Shown here: piece by piece, positions 7,097 to 16,524 of the stretch
Layout of the letters: every line of letters begins with the position of its first letter
Numbering within the stretch: position 1 is the stretch's first letter
NCBI GenBank assembly: GCA_036401375.1
Contig: DASWVB010000030.1
Coordinates: forward strand, 1-64,000
Direction of reading: 5' to 3'
Source: DASWUZ01 sp036401375
GTDB taxonomy: Bacteria; Acidobacteriota; Terriglobia; Terriglobales; Acidobacteriaceae
DNA length: 64,000 bases
Made by a program: the position numbers and the translations under genes
The notes under the pieces: model-generated
Database searches by the model: none
Told to the model about the DNA's origin: nothing
What the model saw: the letters and a program-made list of their open reading frames with translations, nothing else

Positions 7097-9085
7097 TCAC
7101 TTCGATGGCGCGAGGATGGCGTCGAGGCGGTCCGGCGTGCCCTCGTTGCGCTGCAGTACCGGGTAGCGTGGGCCGCCGTGGTAGTCGATCGAGACGGTCT
7201 GGTACTCCTCTCCGCGTTTGACCAGCAACTGGATGGGCTCCCTGCTCGTCTGAGAGGCGGCGATGGCTGTCTTGAGCCTCTCGAGGTTGAAGCTCTCCCC
7301 GTTGACAGCCGTGACCTTCATGTCGCGGGTCATGCCTGCCTTCCAGGCGGGGCCCTCCCACAACACCTCTGAGAGCGACCCATCCGGTTCGATGTTTATG
7401 CCGAGGGAGGTGAGAAAGTGGATGCCGGTCTGGGCCGGAGTCGTCGCGTCGGCATGCTCTCGCCAGTCCGGTGCGGCGTCGCTGTAGGCGAGGGTGTAGC
7501 CGCCGCGGGCGATGCCGTCCTTCGGCGTCTGCGGAGCGAGCTCATAGACGCGGGTCCGCAGGAAGGTGGCCCAGTCGTAGGGTTGCACCGCGTTGAGTGC
7601 CGCCACTACATCGTCGAGGCTGTAGGTGTGGGTGACGTAGCTTCCGTTCTCGATGCCGAAGAAGAGCCTGGCGAAGTCGTCGAGCGATTTCTTGTCGCCG
7701 CTCAGCTCGCGAATCCGGGTGTCGGCGTCGAGCCAGATCAGGAGGCCTTCGCGGTAGTAATCCTCGGGGCGCAGCCAGCTCACCCAGGGCACCGGCGCAC
7801 GCATGGAGATCGTCGGCTGGTTGGTGGTGTCGATCAGCGGACGCCAGGTGCGCCCCAGGCTTACGTCGTATTCCGCGGCGATCTCGGCGATCAGATCCCT
7901 GGTCTGGGCCGCGGTGCGCAGGCCGGAGCGGGCGGTGAGTACGTACCCCCAGTACTCCGTCATACCCTCGTAGACCCAGAGCAGATCGTCCTGCATGGGC
8001 ACGTTGAAGTTCGGGGTCCAGAGATCGGCGGGGCGGCGGAACTTGCCATTCCAGGAGTGGGTGTACTCGTGCGCGAGCAAATCGCGCTCCCTCACCCCCG
8101 CAGTCCAGTCGGTGAAGTAGTTCCGCTCGATGCCGTCTTCGCTGGACTGATGGTGCTCGAGGCCCATGCCTCCTACCTTGTCGCTGAGCGAGAGCAGGAA
8201 GTCGTAGTGGGCATAGTGGTGAGAGCCGTAGAGCCTGGCGGCCTCGCTCACCAGGTTGCGATGCAGCTGCAGCTGCTCGGGCGTGAAGGCGAGCGCCGCG
8301 TCGTTGTCGGCGAAGAGGTCGAGGTGGACGGGGTTACCGGGCTCGTTCGAGAGGTCGACGCGTTTGAAGTGACTGCCGGCGTAGATGGGCGAGTCGACCA
8401 GCGTGTTCAGGGTCGTGTCTCTGAACTGGACGACGTTGGGGGGAGCGGCGGCGCCGGCGGTTGACGCAGGCTGCACGTCGAGCGCGCTCGCGAACTGCCA
8501 GCCGTCGGGCAGCTTGATCGATGGGGAGACGGTGATGCGGCGGCTGAAGTAGCCGGCGGGATAGAGCAAGGCCGAGTCCCACGCGAAGTCGGCGATCTCG
8601 GTGGTCATCGAGATGCGGCCCTCGGTGTCTCGCATCGGGGCGAGGTAGTCAAAGTCCACGTCGAGCACCTTGACGCCGGGCGGTACGGCGATGTGGAAGG
8701 CGTAGACATCTACCCGGTCCCTCGTCCAGGGGACCGGCCTGCCGTCGGCCGAGACCCTGAGTCCCGCGAGCCGTGAGAGCGGCCCGGTGGGGGAGTGGTC
8801 GCCCGGAATCCACTGTGGGTAGAGCAGGGTCAGTTCGCTTCCAGAGACGGGGATGGACTCGTGCGCGGCGATTATGCGGCGGTTGACGTCGGTGATATCG
8901 ACCATCAGGGTGATCCTGCCCGGGTACGGCTTGTCTACGGGAGCAGCGATCGGCGGAGGCAACGGTACGGGCTGCGGCAAATTTGCAGGCCGGCTCGTGC
9001 TCTGGGCGCGTGCTGCCGATAACGGCAGAACAGGAAGAGTTGCGAGGAGCGCGAGGTGCAGGTACGGCCGCAAGGTATGAGTCAA
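7097..9085 (-). CDS. M61-family peptidase with C-terminal PDZ domain, secreted
   Basis: This is a 662-residue exported metallopeptidase of the glycyl-aminopeptidase family. A signal peptide (LHLALLATLPVLPLSAARAQ) is followed by the M61 N-terminal domain (PYPGRITLMVDITD...). The gluzincin centre is LLAHEYTHSWNGKFRRP, with HEYTH at about residue 336, and WVYEGMTEYWG supplies the third-ligand glutamate. A PDZ-like domain closes the protein (EGPAWKAGMTRDMKVTAVNG). The TTG start at 9085 is supported by GGAGG six bases upstream. The enzyme probably trims peptides with N-terminal Gly/Ala in the periplasm. It appears to be a single-gene unit divergent from the next gene. Confidence 0.92.
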   Translation of the reverse strand: MTHTLRPYLHLALLATLPVLPLSAARAQSTSRPANLPQPVPLPPPIAAPVDKPYPGRITLMVDITDVNRRIIAAHESIPVSGSELTLLYPQWIPGDHSPTGPLSRLAGLRVSADGRPVPWTRDRVDVYAFHIAVPPGVKVLDVDFDYLAPMRDTEGRISMTTEIADFAWDSALLYPAGYFSRRITVSPSIKLPDGWQFASALDVQPASTAGAAAPPNVVQFRDTTLNTLVDSPIYAGSHFKRVDLSNEPGNPVHLDLFADNDAALAFTPEQLQLHRNLVSEAARLYGSHHYAHYDFLLSLSDKVGGMGLEHHQSSEDGIERNYFTDWTAGVRERDLLAHEYTHSWNGKFRRPADLWTPNFNVPMQDDLLWVYEGMTEYWGYVLTARSGLRTAAQTRDLIAEIAAEYDVSLGRTWRPLIDTTNQPTISMRAPVPWVSWLRPEDYYREGLLIWLDADTRIRELSGDKKSLDDFARLFFGIENGSYVTHTYSLDDVVAALNAVQPYDWATFLRTRVYELAPQTPKDGIARGGYTLAYSDAAPDWREHADATTPAQTGIHFLTSLGINIEPDGSLSEVLWEGPAWKAGMTRDMKVTAVNGESFNLERLKTAIAASQTSREPIQLLVKRGEEYQTVSIDYHGGPRYPVLQRNEGTPDRLDAILAPSK

Positions 9086-9495
9086 AGTGGTCCTCCACCT
9101 GGTGTTTCAGCTGTGGTCATCCGCGAGCATTGCGGTCTTGAATAGCTGGTTGTGATCCTTGTGTCTGTTGTGGGCCGGTGCTTCTGTTCCCTGGAGGTGC
9201 AGTTGAGATGCAAAGCTACCGAGGATCGTTAGACCTTTGGTCATGTCCCGCTCACCTGGACGGTAGTGAACGCGCGACGAAGCCGCCGGGATTGCAGCCG
9301 CCGCCCGCCTTCCGTCGTGCGGGTGAGGGCATCGATTTGAAGCGGCTGCATACAGTTTTGATCCGCCGGGAGGCATTCGCCACCTCGAGCACTTTAGAAC
9401 CCGCGGCCTGGATACACTTCGACGCAGTCTCCCCGTTCCCCGAAGCTGCTCCACTGAAGCGCCGGTTTCACCCCAAGTTAAAAGGATGTGACCCA
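9086..9495. other. Intergenic stretch between divergent genes
   Basis: About 410 bp lie between the M61 peptidase and the putative barrel gene. It should hold both promoters, but I see no clear -35/-10 pair. Open frames on either strand here have no recognisable protein character. No repeat or RNA gene was seen. Confidence 0.4.
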
Positions 9496-10563
9496 TTGCC
9501 GCACAAACGTCTGTTCCTGAATGCCTTGGCTGTCGCGCTGACCCTGGCTGCGGCAGCTCGCTGCTGCCCCGGGCAGGTCACCGGCGGCGAGTCGAGTTCG
9601 CTCGCCCTCTCCGCTGCTGCCGCCTCTACTGCACTCGCCGCGCCCGGCGCTGCTGCTCCCAGCACAGTTTCAGCGCGGCCCACTGCCGGATGGCTTTCGC
9701 TCCATGGGACCGAAGACCTGTATGCTCCCGGCGCAGGCCTCTCCTCAGCCGGTCTGTCCGCCGCCCTGGCAGGATCGCCCGATATGGCTGAGGGCAGCAT
9801 CTCGAGGGGCGATTCTCCCATCGAAGGGGCGCCGAACACCCGCAACGACCTGCCCGCAGCGCGCGATGGCTCGCCCGGATCGCGGCCGAGAGAGCCGATG
9901 TCGGGCCACGATCGCCCCTTTTCGCGGGTCGGATTCGGAGCGAAGGCAGGCACGCTGGGCCTCGGCTTCGAGGTAGCTACTCCCCTGGCGCCCCGCACCA
10001 ATCTGCGCGTGGCGGGCAACTTCATCAAGTACAGCCATAACGGCGTCGAGAATGGCTTCCTCTACACGGCGAACCTCGGTCTGAGCTCCGTGGTGACGTC
10101 GGTGGACTGGTTCCCGTTCCGCGGCGGATTTCACATCAGCCCGGGTTTCTACTTTCATGGCGGAAACAATGTTGCCGGGCACACCGCGGTGGCGGGAGGC
10201 CAGTCCTTTACCCTGAACGACACCGTCTACGTCAGCAGCGCGGCTGATCCGATCAACGGCTCGGGCAAGGCGGTGGTGAACAACTCCGGCCCTCTGCTGA
10301 CCGTCGGCTGGGGCAACCTGCTGCCGCGTCACCGGCACTTCAGCTTTCCCTTCGAGGTCGGAGCAGCCTACCACGGCGATCCGAAGATCTCGGTGCACCT
10401 TGGCGGCTCGGCCTGCGACAGCACCGGGGTCTACTGCCAGCCAGCGACCTCGTTCCCCGACTTCAACCAGAACCTCGCGGACGAAGTCACCAAGCTGGAT
10501 AAGGATGCGTCGCCTTACAAGTTTTACCCCATCCTTTCGTTCGGCTTCGGAGTGAACTTCTAA
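9496..10563 (+). CDS. Putative outer-membrane beta-barrel protein
   Basis: From a TTG at 9496, with AGGA nine bases upstream, the protein is 355 residues. It opens with a signal peptide (PHKRLFLNALAVALTLAAAARCCPGQ). A long Ala/Ser/Pro-rich, probably disordered stretch follows, and then a region rich in alternating hydrophobic strands: AKAGTLGLGFEVATPLAPRT, VAGNFIKYSHNG, FHISPGFYFHGG, KFYPILSFGFGVNF. The terminal residue is Phe, the classical end of barrels handled by BamA. I do not recognise a named family. It resembles the lineage-specific barrel proteins common in Acidobacteriota. The open frame extends upstream to 9178, but that part lacks coding character. Confidence 0.65.
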   Translation: MPHKRLFLNALAVALTLAAAARCCPGQVTGGESSSLALSAAAASTALAAPGAAAPSTVSARPTAGWLSLHGTEDLYAPGAGLSSAGLSAALAGSPDMAEGSISRGDSPIEGAPNTRNDLPAARDGSPGSRPREPMSGHDRPFSRVGFGAKAGTLGLGFEVATPLAPRTNLRVAGNFIKYSHNGVENGFLYTANLGLSSVVTSVDWFPFRGGFHISPGFYFHGGNNVAGHTAVAGGQSFTLNDTVYVSSAADPINGSGKAVVNNSGPLLTVGWGNLLPRHRHFSFPFEVGAAYHGDPKISVHLGGSACDSTGVYCQPATSFPDFNQNLADEVTKLDKDASPYKFYPILSFGFGVNF

Positions 10564-10703
10564 CGGTGGCCGGGGAGGCCAGTCCTCGTTGAGGCTAGAT
10601 CGTTAGCGTTGCGGGAACGGCCTGCCTTCCGTCATCAGGCCCCGGCGCCGGGGCATCCGGCGAGGACGCGCGCACAGGCGGCCGCCGGCGGCGACAGTAT
10701 AGA

Positions 10704-10709
10704 TACAAT
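10704..10709 (+). promoter_or_regulatory. Candidate -10 element for a near-leaderless tgt transcript
   Basis: TACAAT sits only seven bases before the preferred tgt GTG, within an AT-rich island in very GC-rich DNA. No convincing -35 or Shine-Dalgarno is present. If used, transcription would begin at or next to the start codon. Confidence 0.4.
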
Positions 10710-10716
10710 CGACGCT

Positions 10717-11901
10717 GTGTCGCTCGAGTTCAGCATCCTGACGACGGACGGGCCGGCGCGCCGCGCCACGCTTACCTTGCCCCACGCCGCCGTCGAGACG
10801 CCGGTCTTCATGCCGGTCGGAACGGCGGGCTCGGTCAAGGCCGTTCCGCAGCACCTGCTCGAGGAGCTCGACGCCCGCATCCTGCTCGGCAATACCTATC
10901 ATCTCTACCTGCGCCCCGGCCATGAACTGATCCGGAGGATGGGCGGGCTGCACCGCTTCATGAGCTGGCCGGGCGCGATCCTGACCGATTCGGGCGGCTT
11001 CCAGGTCTTCAGCCTCACCGCTCTGAGAACGGTCAGCGAGGAGGGGGTGAAGTTTCGCTCTCATCTGGACGGATCGCCGCTCTTCTTCTCCCCCGAGCAC
11101 TCCATGGACGTGCAGATCGCCCTGGGGTCAGACATTGCGATGGCGTTCGATGAATGTACGGAGTATCCGGCGGACCGGGCGCGGGCGCGGAGCTCGCTCG
11201 ATCTGACCCTGCGCTGGGCGGTGCGCAGCAAGGCCCACTTTGACGCGCACTGCCACGAGACTCCGTGGGCGAATGGACTGCCGGACCAGGGCGCCGCGAC
11301 GCCAAACCTCTTCGGCATCGTGCAGGGTGGCGTGTTCCCCGACCTGCGCCGCGAGGCGGCTGAGCGGCTGGTCGAGATGGACTTTCCCGGCTACGCCATT
11401 GGCGGCCTGAGCGTCGGGGAGCCGCGCGAGCTCACCCGCGAGATCATCGAGGCGACCCTGCCGCTGCTGCCGGGGGACAAGCCGCGCTACGTGATGGGGG
11501 TGGGCTACCCGGACGAGATCGTGGAGTACGCGGCGCTCGGCGTTGACATGATGGACTGCGTGCTGCCGACCCGCGCGGCCCGGCACGGGCTGATCTTCAC
11601 CTCGGAGGGCCGTCTGAACATCAAGAGCCGCCGCTACGCCGAGGACCAGGGGCCGCTCGACCCGCTCTGCGCCTGCCGGGTGTGCGGCCGCTACAGCCGC
11701 GCCTACCTGCGACACCTGTTCGCGGCCGGTGAGCCTCTGGCGGCGGTCTTGAATTCCGTCCACAACCTGGCCTTCTACCTTGACACCATGCGGCGGGTAC
11801 GTGATGCTATTCAGTTAGGCAGCCTTTCCGAGCTGGTGGACGGTGTGCGGGCGCGCAACCAGGCGCAGACGCGGTCCGTCGAGCTCGAAAGTCAGGCTTG
11901 A
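10717..11901 (+). CDS. tgt: tRNA-guanine(34) transglycosylase
   Basis: Tgt exchanges guanine-34 of Asp, Asn, His and Tyr tRNAs for preQ1 on the way to queuosine. The TIM-barrel enzyme is recognised by LLGNTYHLYLRPG, TDSGGFQVFS (substrate-binding Asp near residue 90), GIVQGGVFPDLR, YAIGGLSVGEP and VDMMDCVLPTRAARHG, which carries the catalytic aspartate near residue 276. The zinc site is CACRVC plus a downstream His (YLRHLF). From the GTG at 10717 the length is 394 residues, close to the usual 375. The frame is open to 10609 but that extension is Pro/Ala-rich and unlike Tgt. It heads the block tgt-yajC-secD-secF, a conserved order in many bacteria. Confidence 0.96.
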   Translation: MSLEFSILTTDGPARRATLTLPHAAVETPVFMPVGTAGSVKAVPQHLLEELDARILLGNTYHLYLRPGHELIRRMGGLHRFMSWPGAILTDSGGFQVFSLTALRTVSEEGVKFRSHLDGSPLFFSPEHSMDVQIALGSDIAMAFDECTEYPADRARARSSLDLTLRWAVRSKAHFDAHCHETPWANGLPDQGAATPNLFGIVQGGVFPDLRREAAERLVEMDFPGYAIGGLSVGEPRELTREIIEATLPLLPGDKPRYVMGVGYPDEIVEYAALGVDMMDCVLPTRAARHGLIFTSEGRLNIKSRRYAEDQGPLDPLCACRVCGRYSRAYLRHLFAAGEPLAAVLNSVHNLAFYLDTMRRVRDAIQLGSLSELVDGVRARNQAQTRSVELESQA

Positions 11902-12132
11902 AGCAGGCAACAAAGCAGGAGCAAGGGAAGCAGCAAGGCAGTTGGGCACACGCCCTCCGTCCAGGCCCACTCTGACCATCGTGCCCCAGGTGCAGCCGGG
12001 CGCTGAAGGCTCAGACGGGGCTTCCGAGGCACAAATCATCCCGGGCGTTTCGACTCCGCAGGGAGATAAATCTAGAGGTCGCCGGGTCAGGCTGCGCGTG
12101 CAGCCGGACTGTCCCGGCGCAAGGATTGTACG

Positions 12133-12471
12133 TTGACGTCTTCCATTGTTATGCCCGTGTCCGCGCTGCTGGCCGGGATCCCGGGGCTCAACCTTCCTCC
12201 CGGCGTACTGATGTTTCTGCCCTACATCCTGATCATCGGCGTCTTTTACATGCTGATGATCCGGCCAAACCAGAAGAAGCAGAAGCTCTGGCAGGAGATG
12301 CTGGCGAACATCAAGCCGGGGGACAAGGTTACGACCGTCGGAGGCATCCGGGGCACGATCATCGCCCTGCGCGACGAGGCGATCCAGCTCCGCGTGCCGC
12401 CCGACAATATCAAGATTGAAGTGCTCAAGAGCGCCATCTCCGCGGTAACCACTCCAGAGGAAGAGAAGTAG
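12133..12471 (+). CDS. yajC: Preprotein translocase subunit YajC
   Basis: This is the small single-span partner of SecDF at the inner membrane. The 112-residue protein has one hydrophobic helix (MFLPYILIIGVFYMLMI) followed by the family signature RPNQKKQKLWQEM and the small soluble domain IKPGDKVTTVGGIRGTI. Translation begins at a TTG with AAGGA seven bases upstream. It lies 230 bp after tgt and 61 bp before secD, and is probably in the same operon. Confidence 0.95.
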   Translation: MTSSIVMPVSALLAGIPGLNLPPGVLMFLPYILIIGVFYMLMIRPNQKKQKLWQEMLANIKPGDKVTTVGGIRGTIIALRDEAIQLRVPPDNIKIEVLKSAISAVTTPEEEK

Positions 12472-12532
12472 ATCATGACCCCGGCCCTCCGCGCTCCCTC
12501 GGCAGGACGGCCGCCGGCTGATTGCCACTGCC

Positions 12533-14152
12533 ATGCGTAATAATCTCAGGACCAAGACACTCCTCATCGTCGCTGTCATCCTCGTGTTCGTGTTCGGCAT
12601 GTTCGGGCTGCCGCACGGCGTTTCGGGCCACGCGCTGCGGGATGCGCTTACCCAGAAGATCCACCTCGGGCTCGACCTGAAGGGTGGAACCCACCTGGTG
12701 CTGCAGGTGCAGGTGGCCGAGGCAGTTGCGGCTGCCACGGCGGTCGATGCGGCGCGCATCGAGGCCGACCTGAAGACGGCCAGCATCCCCGCGGTCGTGA
12801 CCAACCCTGACCCGGTGAACCACCCTGAGCTGATCCAGATCACGGGCACGCCGCTCGACAAGAGTGGGGACGTTCGCAGTGCGCTCGAGAACCGCTACTC
12901 CGGCCAGTACGACATCTCGTCGAACTCGGACAATGTCTGGTCGGTGGCGATGAAGCCCACCGCCGTCCAGGACCTCGAGAAGCACGCGCTCGACGTCTCG
13001 CAGGAGACCATTACCAGCCGCATCAACGCGCTGGGCGTGAACGAGCCGGTGATCGCGCCCTACAACCTGGGATCGAACCAGCTGCTGGTTGAGCTGCCGG
13101 GGATCGACGACCTCTCGCGCATCCACGACATCATCCAGTCGACCGCGCGGCTGGAGCTTCACCTGGTGCTGGGGGGCCCGTTCCCCGACGAGCAGGCAGC
13201 GGCGCAGAGCCTTGGCGGCACGGTGCCATATGATGCCGAGCTGGTGCATGAGCCGGCGGGCGCCCAGACTGCCGGCAGCCCCGACCAGGTCTACGAGATC
13301 AAGAAGGCGCCTGAGGTCGGCGGGACCGATATCCGCGACGCCCAGACCAGCCAGAATCCGAACACCAACGAGCCCGAAGTGGTTTTTTATCTGACGACCG
13401 CTGCGGGGGACCACTTCGCCGAGTTCACATCAGCCAATGTCGGCAAGGGTCTGGCGGTGGTGCTCGATAACAAGATCCGCGAAGTGGCCAACATCAAGGG
13501 CCAGATACGCGACCAAGGCACGATCTCCGGCGGAAGCATGAATGCGCAGGGGGCGAAGGACCTCTCGATGCTGCTGCGTACCGGGTCCCTGCCGGCGTCG
13601 ATCAAGTACCTGCAGGAGAGCACGATTGGGCCGTCGCTCGGCGCGGATTCGATCCGCCAGGGCGTTCTGGCTTCGATCTTCGGCATGCTGGCCGTGATGA
13701 TCTTCATGCTGGTCTACTACCGCGGGGCGGGCATCAATGCGGACCTGGCGCTGTTCCTGAACCTGGTGATCCTGCTCGGGTTCATGGGCTATAGCGGTGC
13801 GACGCTGACGCTGCCGGGGATTGCGGGCGTGATCCTGACCATCGGTATGGGCGTCGACTCCAACGTGCTGATCTTCGAGCGCATTCGCGAGGAGCTGCGC
13901 GCCGGCAAGGCGCCTTCTGCAGCGGTCGATCAGGGGTTTGCGCATGCCTGGACGACCATCATCGACACTCACGTGACGACCATCGTCTCGGCGGCGATTT
14001 TGTTCCTGTTTGGAACGGGGCCGGTGCGAGGATTCGCCGTGACGCTGTCGGTCGGCCTGCTGGCGAACCTGTTTACCGCGGTGTTCGTCTCGCGGGTGAT
14101 CTTTGAATCGATCCTGAGCCGCAAGCAGCGCGGTGAGCCGCTTTCTATCTGA
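12533..14152 (+). CDS. secD: Protein translocase subunit SecD
   Basis: SecD works with SecF as a proton-driven motor that pulls preproteins from the SecYEG channel into the periplasm. The 539 residues show an N-terminal membrane span (LLIVAVILVFVFGMFG), the conserved LGLDLKGGTHLVLQV, a large periplasmic P1 domain, and five further C-terminal spans with GADSIRQGVLAS, GMGVDSNVLIFERIREE and the last helices LFLFGTGPVRGFAVTL. Both the DLKGG and the GVDSNV(L)IFERI motifs are diagnostic. The ATG at 12533 has only a weak ribosome site, so coupling to yajC is possible. Confidence 0.96.
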   Translation: MRNNLRTKTLLIVAVILVFVFGMFGLPHGVSGHALRDALTQKIHLGLDLKGGTHLVLQVQVAEAVAAATAVDAARIEADLKTASIPAVVTNPDPVNHPELIQITGTPLDKSGDVRSALENRYSGQYDISSNSDNVWSVAMKPTAVQDLEKHALDVSQETITSRINALGVNEPVIAPYNLGSNQLLVELPGIDDLSRIHDIIQSTARLELHLVLGGPFPDEQAAAQSLGGTVPYDAELVHEPAGAQTAGSPDQVYEIKKAPEVGGTDIRDAQTSQNPNTNEPEVVFYLTTAAGDHFAEFTSANVGKGLAVVLDNKIREVANIKGQIRDQGTISGGSMNAQGAKDLSMLLRTGSLPASIKYLQESTIGPSLGADSIRQGVLASIFGMLAVMIFMLVYYRGAGINADLALFLNLVILLGFMGYSGATLTLPGIAGVILTIGMGVDSNVLIFERIREELRAGKAPSAAVDQGFAHAWTTIIDTHVTTIVSAAILFLFGTGPVRGFAVTLSVGLLANLFTAVFVSRVIFESILSRKQRGEPLSI

Positions 14153-14288
14153 GCCGGCGCCGGCGGGTAGCGAGCGGCGTCGAGGCGATCTGAGCAGCGA
14201 AAGTCATATCGCTGGCCTGGCGGAGCGGCGCAGGCGAACGGGATTCGAGTAGTAGAACTTGAGTTTGCAGGGATTGCAGAGGGATTTC

Positions 14289-15497
14289 GTGGAACTGTTT
14301 CGCAATGTAAATATCGACTGGCTGGGGAAGAAGTGGTACTTCCTCGGCTTCTCCCTGATCTTCAGCGTCGCGGGCCTGCTGTCGCTTTTTTTCTGGCACG
14401 GGCTGCCGCTTGACGTGGACTTCCGCGGCGGAACGCAGGTGCGGGTCAAGTTCGAGCAGGTGCCGGATGTGAACCGCATCCGCGCCGCGATGGACCGTGC
14501 GGGGATCCGCGATGCGCGCATCGTCGCCTTTGGACCGGCGGTCAATCACGAGGTGCTGATCGACCTCGCCCAGCGCGACACCAGCGAAGCGGCGCTTGAC
14601 GCGGGTCGCGCCACCATCGTGAATGCGCTTACTACCAACTACTCGCAGACCGCGCCGGCCAATGCGGGCAAGCTCGATCTGGACAGTGCCGGCAATGGGC
14701 AGGCGATCGCGAGCCTGCTTGCGCAGCGCGATCCGCTGCACCTTGGCTCTGGCGACGCGGCGACCCAGCGCTACAACCAGCAGGCGGCCGCGCTGCTGCA
14801 GTATCGCGACAAGCAGCACGGCGGCATCATCGATTCGCTCGACTCGTTGAGCGGAGTCGCGGACCCGGCAGTGGTCTCGGAGCTGCGGCAGGACGCCTAC
14901 CTCTCCGGCTTCTCGATCAGAAACGTGGAGATCGTCGGGCCGCAGGTCGGCAGCCAGCTTCGCCACCAGGCGCTCGTCGCCACCCTCTACTCGCTGCTGG
15001 GAATGCTGGTCTACCTGTGGTTCCGCTTTGAGCTGATCTATGGAGTGGCCGCGGTGGTCGCCGTCTTCCACGACACTCTGATCACCATCGGCGCCTTCAG
15101 CCTGTCAAACCGCGAGATCTCGCTCACGGTCATCGCCGCCATCCTTACCCTGATCGGCTACTCGATGAACGACACCATCGTCGTCTTCGACCGCATCCGC
15201 GAAAATCTGCGGCTCTCGCGGCGCGAAGATCTGGCAGCGGTGGTCAACCGCAGCATCAATCAGACCCTGAGCCGGACCGTGTTGACGTCCGGACTGACCT
15301 TCCTGACGGTGCTCTCGCTGTATGTTTTTGGCGGAGAGGTGCTGAAAGGGTTTTCCTTTGCGCTGGTAATCGGCATCCTAATCGGCACATATTCGTCGAT
15401 CGCGGTCGCCGCGCCGATGCTGGTTGCCTACCAGAACTGGCGCACATCGCGGGGAAGAGCAGCGACGCTGCCGGCGGCAAGGCGGGCCAAGGTTTGA
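14289..15497 (+). CDS. secF: Protein translocase subunit SecF
   Basis: SecF is the partner of SecD in the inner-membrane translocation motor. The GTG at 14289 is preferred over an upstream TTG (14259) because AGAGGGA precedes it and the product then starts ELFRNVNIDWLGKKWYF, the normal SecF opening. It has 402 residues and six spans. Diagnostic motifs are PLDVDFRGGTQVRVKF, the QVGSQLRHQALVAT helix, IGYSMNDTIVVFDRIRENL and LTSGLTFLTVLSLYVFGGE. The periplasmic domain is long, about 130 residues between the DFRGG box and the second span, with an Ala/Gln-rich segment (SGDAATQRYNQQAAAL). It is separate from secD, with a 136-bp gap. Confidence 0.95.
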   Translation: MELFRNVNIDWLGKKWYFLGFSLIFSVAGLLSLFFWHGLPLDVDFRGGTQVRVKFEQVPDVNRIRAAMDRAGIRDARIVAFGPAVNHEVLIDLAQRDTSEAALDAGRATIVNALTTNYSQTAPANAGKLDLDSAGNGQAIASLLAQRDPLHLGSGDAATQRYNQQAAALLQYRDKQHGGIIDSLDSLSGVADPAVVSELRQDAYLSGFSIRNVEIVGPQVGSQLRHQALVATLYSLLGMLVYLWFRFELIYGVAAVVAVFHDTLITIGAFSLSNREISLTVIAAILTLIGYSMNDTIVVFDRIRENLRLSRREDLAAVVNRSINQTLSRTVLTSGLTFLTVLSLYVFGGEVLKGFSFALVIGILIGTYSSIAVAAPMLVAYQNWRTSRGRAATLPAARRAKV

Positions 15498-15521
15498 ACA
15501 AGTCGAGCTTTCATGTAGAAT
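15494..15521 (+). promoter_or_regulatory. Candidate promoter for tonB-exbBD
   Basis: TTGAAC (15494-15499) and TAGAAT (15516-15521) lie 16 bp apart, overlapping the end of secF and 130 bp before tonB. It would allow the TonB genes to be expressed separately from the sec genes. Confidence 0.45.
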
Positions 15522-15650
15522 CCGCTTTCGACCCTGATCCCGAAAATAACCGGCGGGGAGCAAAAAAAGTGCGTGCGGTGTCTAAAGACCTAGCGAACCA
15601 GCGGTGTTGCTGGCCGGCGATCTCATAGAAGCATTTGTCGAGGTAAGGCC

Positions 15651-16388
15651 ATGTTTGAAGATAGCTTGATGGAGTCCAGCGGCAGGCTCAAGACGAAGAG
15701 CAAGTACTACGTAATCGTGGGCGTCGTCTTCTGGGCCCTGGCGCTGCTGGCGGTGCTGCTTTACCCGCTGATCTACCTCGAGGCGCTGCCCAAGAACCTG
15801 ATGGCGACCCTCCTGGTCGCGCCGCCACCGCCACCCCCGCCGCCGCCGCCGCCGCCCCCTGCGGCGCCAGTCAAAGTGGTCAAGGTGCAGTCGGAGATGA
15901 TGAACAATCAGCTCGTGGCTCCGAGCAAAATTCCTAAAGTGATCAAGCAGATCACCGAGAGCGAGCCTCCACCGCCCTCGTCGGGCATGGGCGTGATCGG
16001 CGGCATGGACGGCGGCGCCGCGGGCGGTGCTCTCGGCGGCGTGCTTGGCGGCATGGGCAGCGCTCCGGTGCCGGTGGTGCGCGCAGCGACTCCGAAGAAG
16101 GTGAGTATCTCTTCCGGTGTGATGCAGGGAAACCTGCTTGTCCAGACCAAGCCGCAATATCCGCCTATCGCACGTCAAATACATCAGCAGGGCACGGTCG
16201 TGCTGCAGGCAACGATTTCAAAGACGGGCACCATCGAAAATCTGCGCGTGATCAGCGGCCCTCCGATGCTGCAGCAGAGTGCGCTCGAGGCAGTAAGGAC
16301 GTGGCGCTATAAGCCCTATCTGCTCAACGGCGAGCCGGTGGAGGTGGAGACGCAGGTTAATGTGGTCTTCAGCATGGGCAGTACCTAG
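15651..16388 (+). CDS. Energy transducer TonB
   Basis: The 245-residue protein has the TonB layout. There is a cytoplasmic stub, one membrane helix (residues about 20-43, YYVIVGVVFWALALLAVLLY), a periplasmic linker with thirteen consecutive prolines (residues 58-70), a Gly-rich stretch (GVIGGMDGGAAGGALGGVLG), and a C-terminal TonB domain (PQYPPIARQIHQQGTVVLQA, then AVRTWRYKPYLLNGEPVE). It transmits proton-motive energy from ExbBD to outer-membrane transporters. It lies directly upstream of exbB and two exbD genes. The Gly-rich spacer resembles TonB proteins of Acidobacteriota more than those of enterics, by recollection. Confidence 0.92.
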   Translation: MFEDSLMESSGRLKTKSKYYVIVGVVFWALALLAVLLYPLIYLEALPKNLMATLLVAPPPPPPPPPPPPPAAPVKVVKVQSEMMNNQLVAPSKIPKVIKQITESEPPPPSSGMGVIGGMDGGAAGGALGGVLGGMGSAPVPVVRAATPKKVSISSGVMQGNLLVQTKPQYPPIARQIHQQGTVVLQATISKTGTIENLRVISGPPMLQQSALEAVRTWRYKPYLLNGEPVEVETQVNVVFSMGST

Positions 16389-16524
16389 ACGACGGTGGGT
16401 GCTCGTGTGATTGGCCTTCTCGCGATTCCGGGGGCGGCTGTCAGTACTCTCAATTTTGGTTCCATCTTGTTTCGGTTCCAAAGCGTTTCCAACAGATAGT
16501 TACTCCTTAGGAGGAAAGATCCAA

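Noticed and set aside
9107..9496. Minus-strand open frame upstream of the M61 gene
   Set aside because: The translation has no domain or signal peptide and lies in a divergent promoter region.
11815..12861. Long minus-strand frame across the tgt-yajC-secD junctions
   Set aside because: It overlaps yajC and secD, whose products are recognisable, and reads as low-complexity Arg/Ser/Gly sequence.
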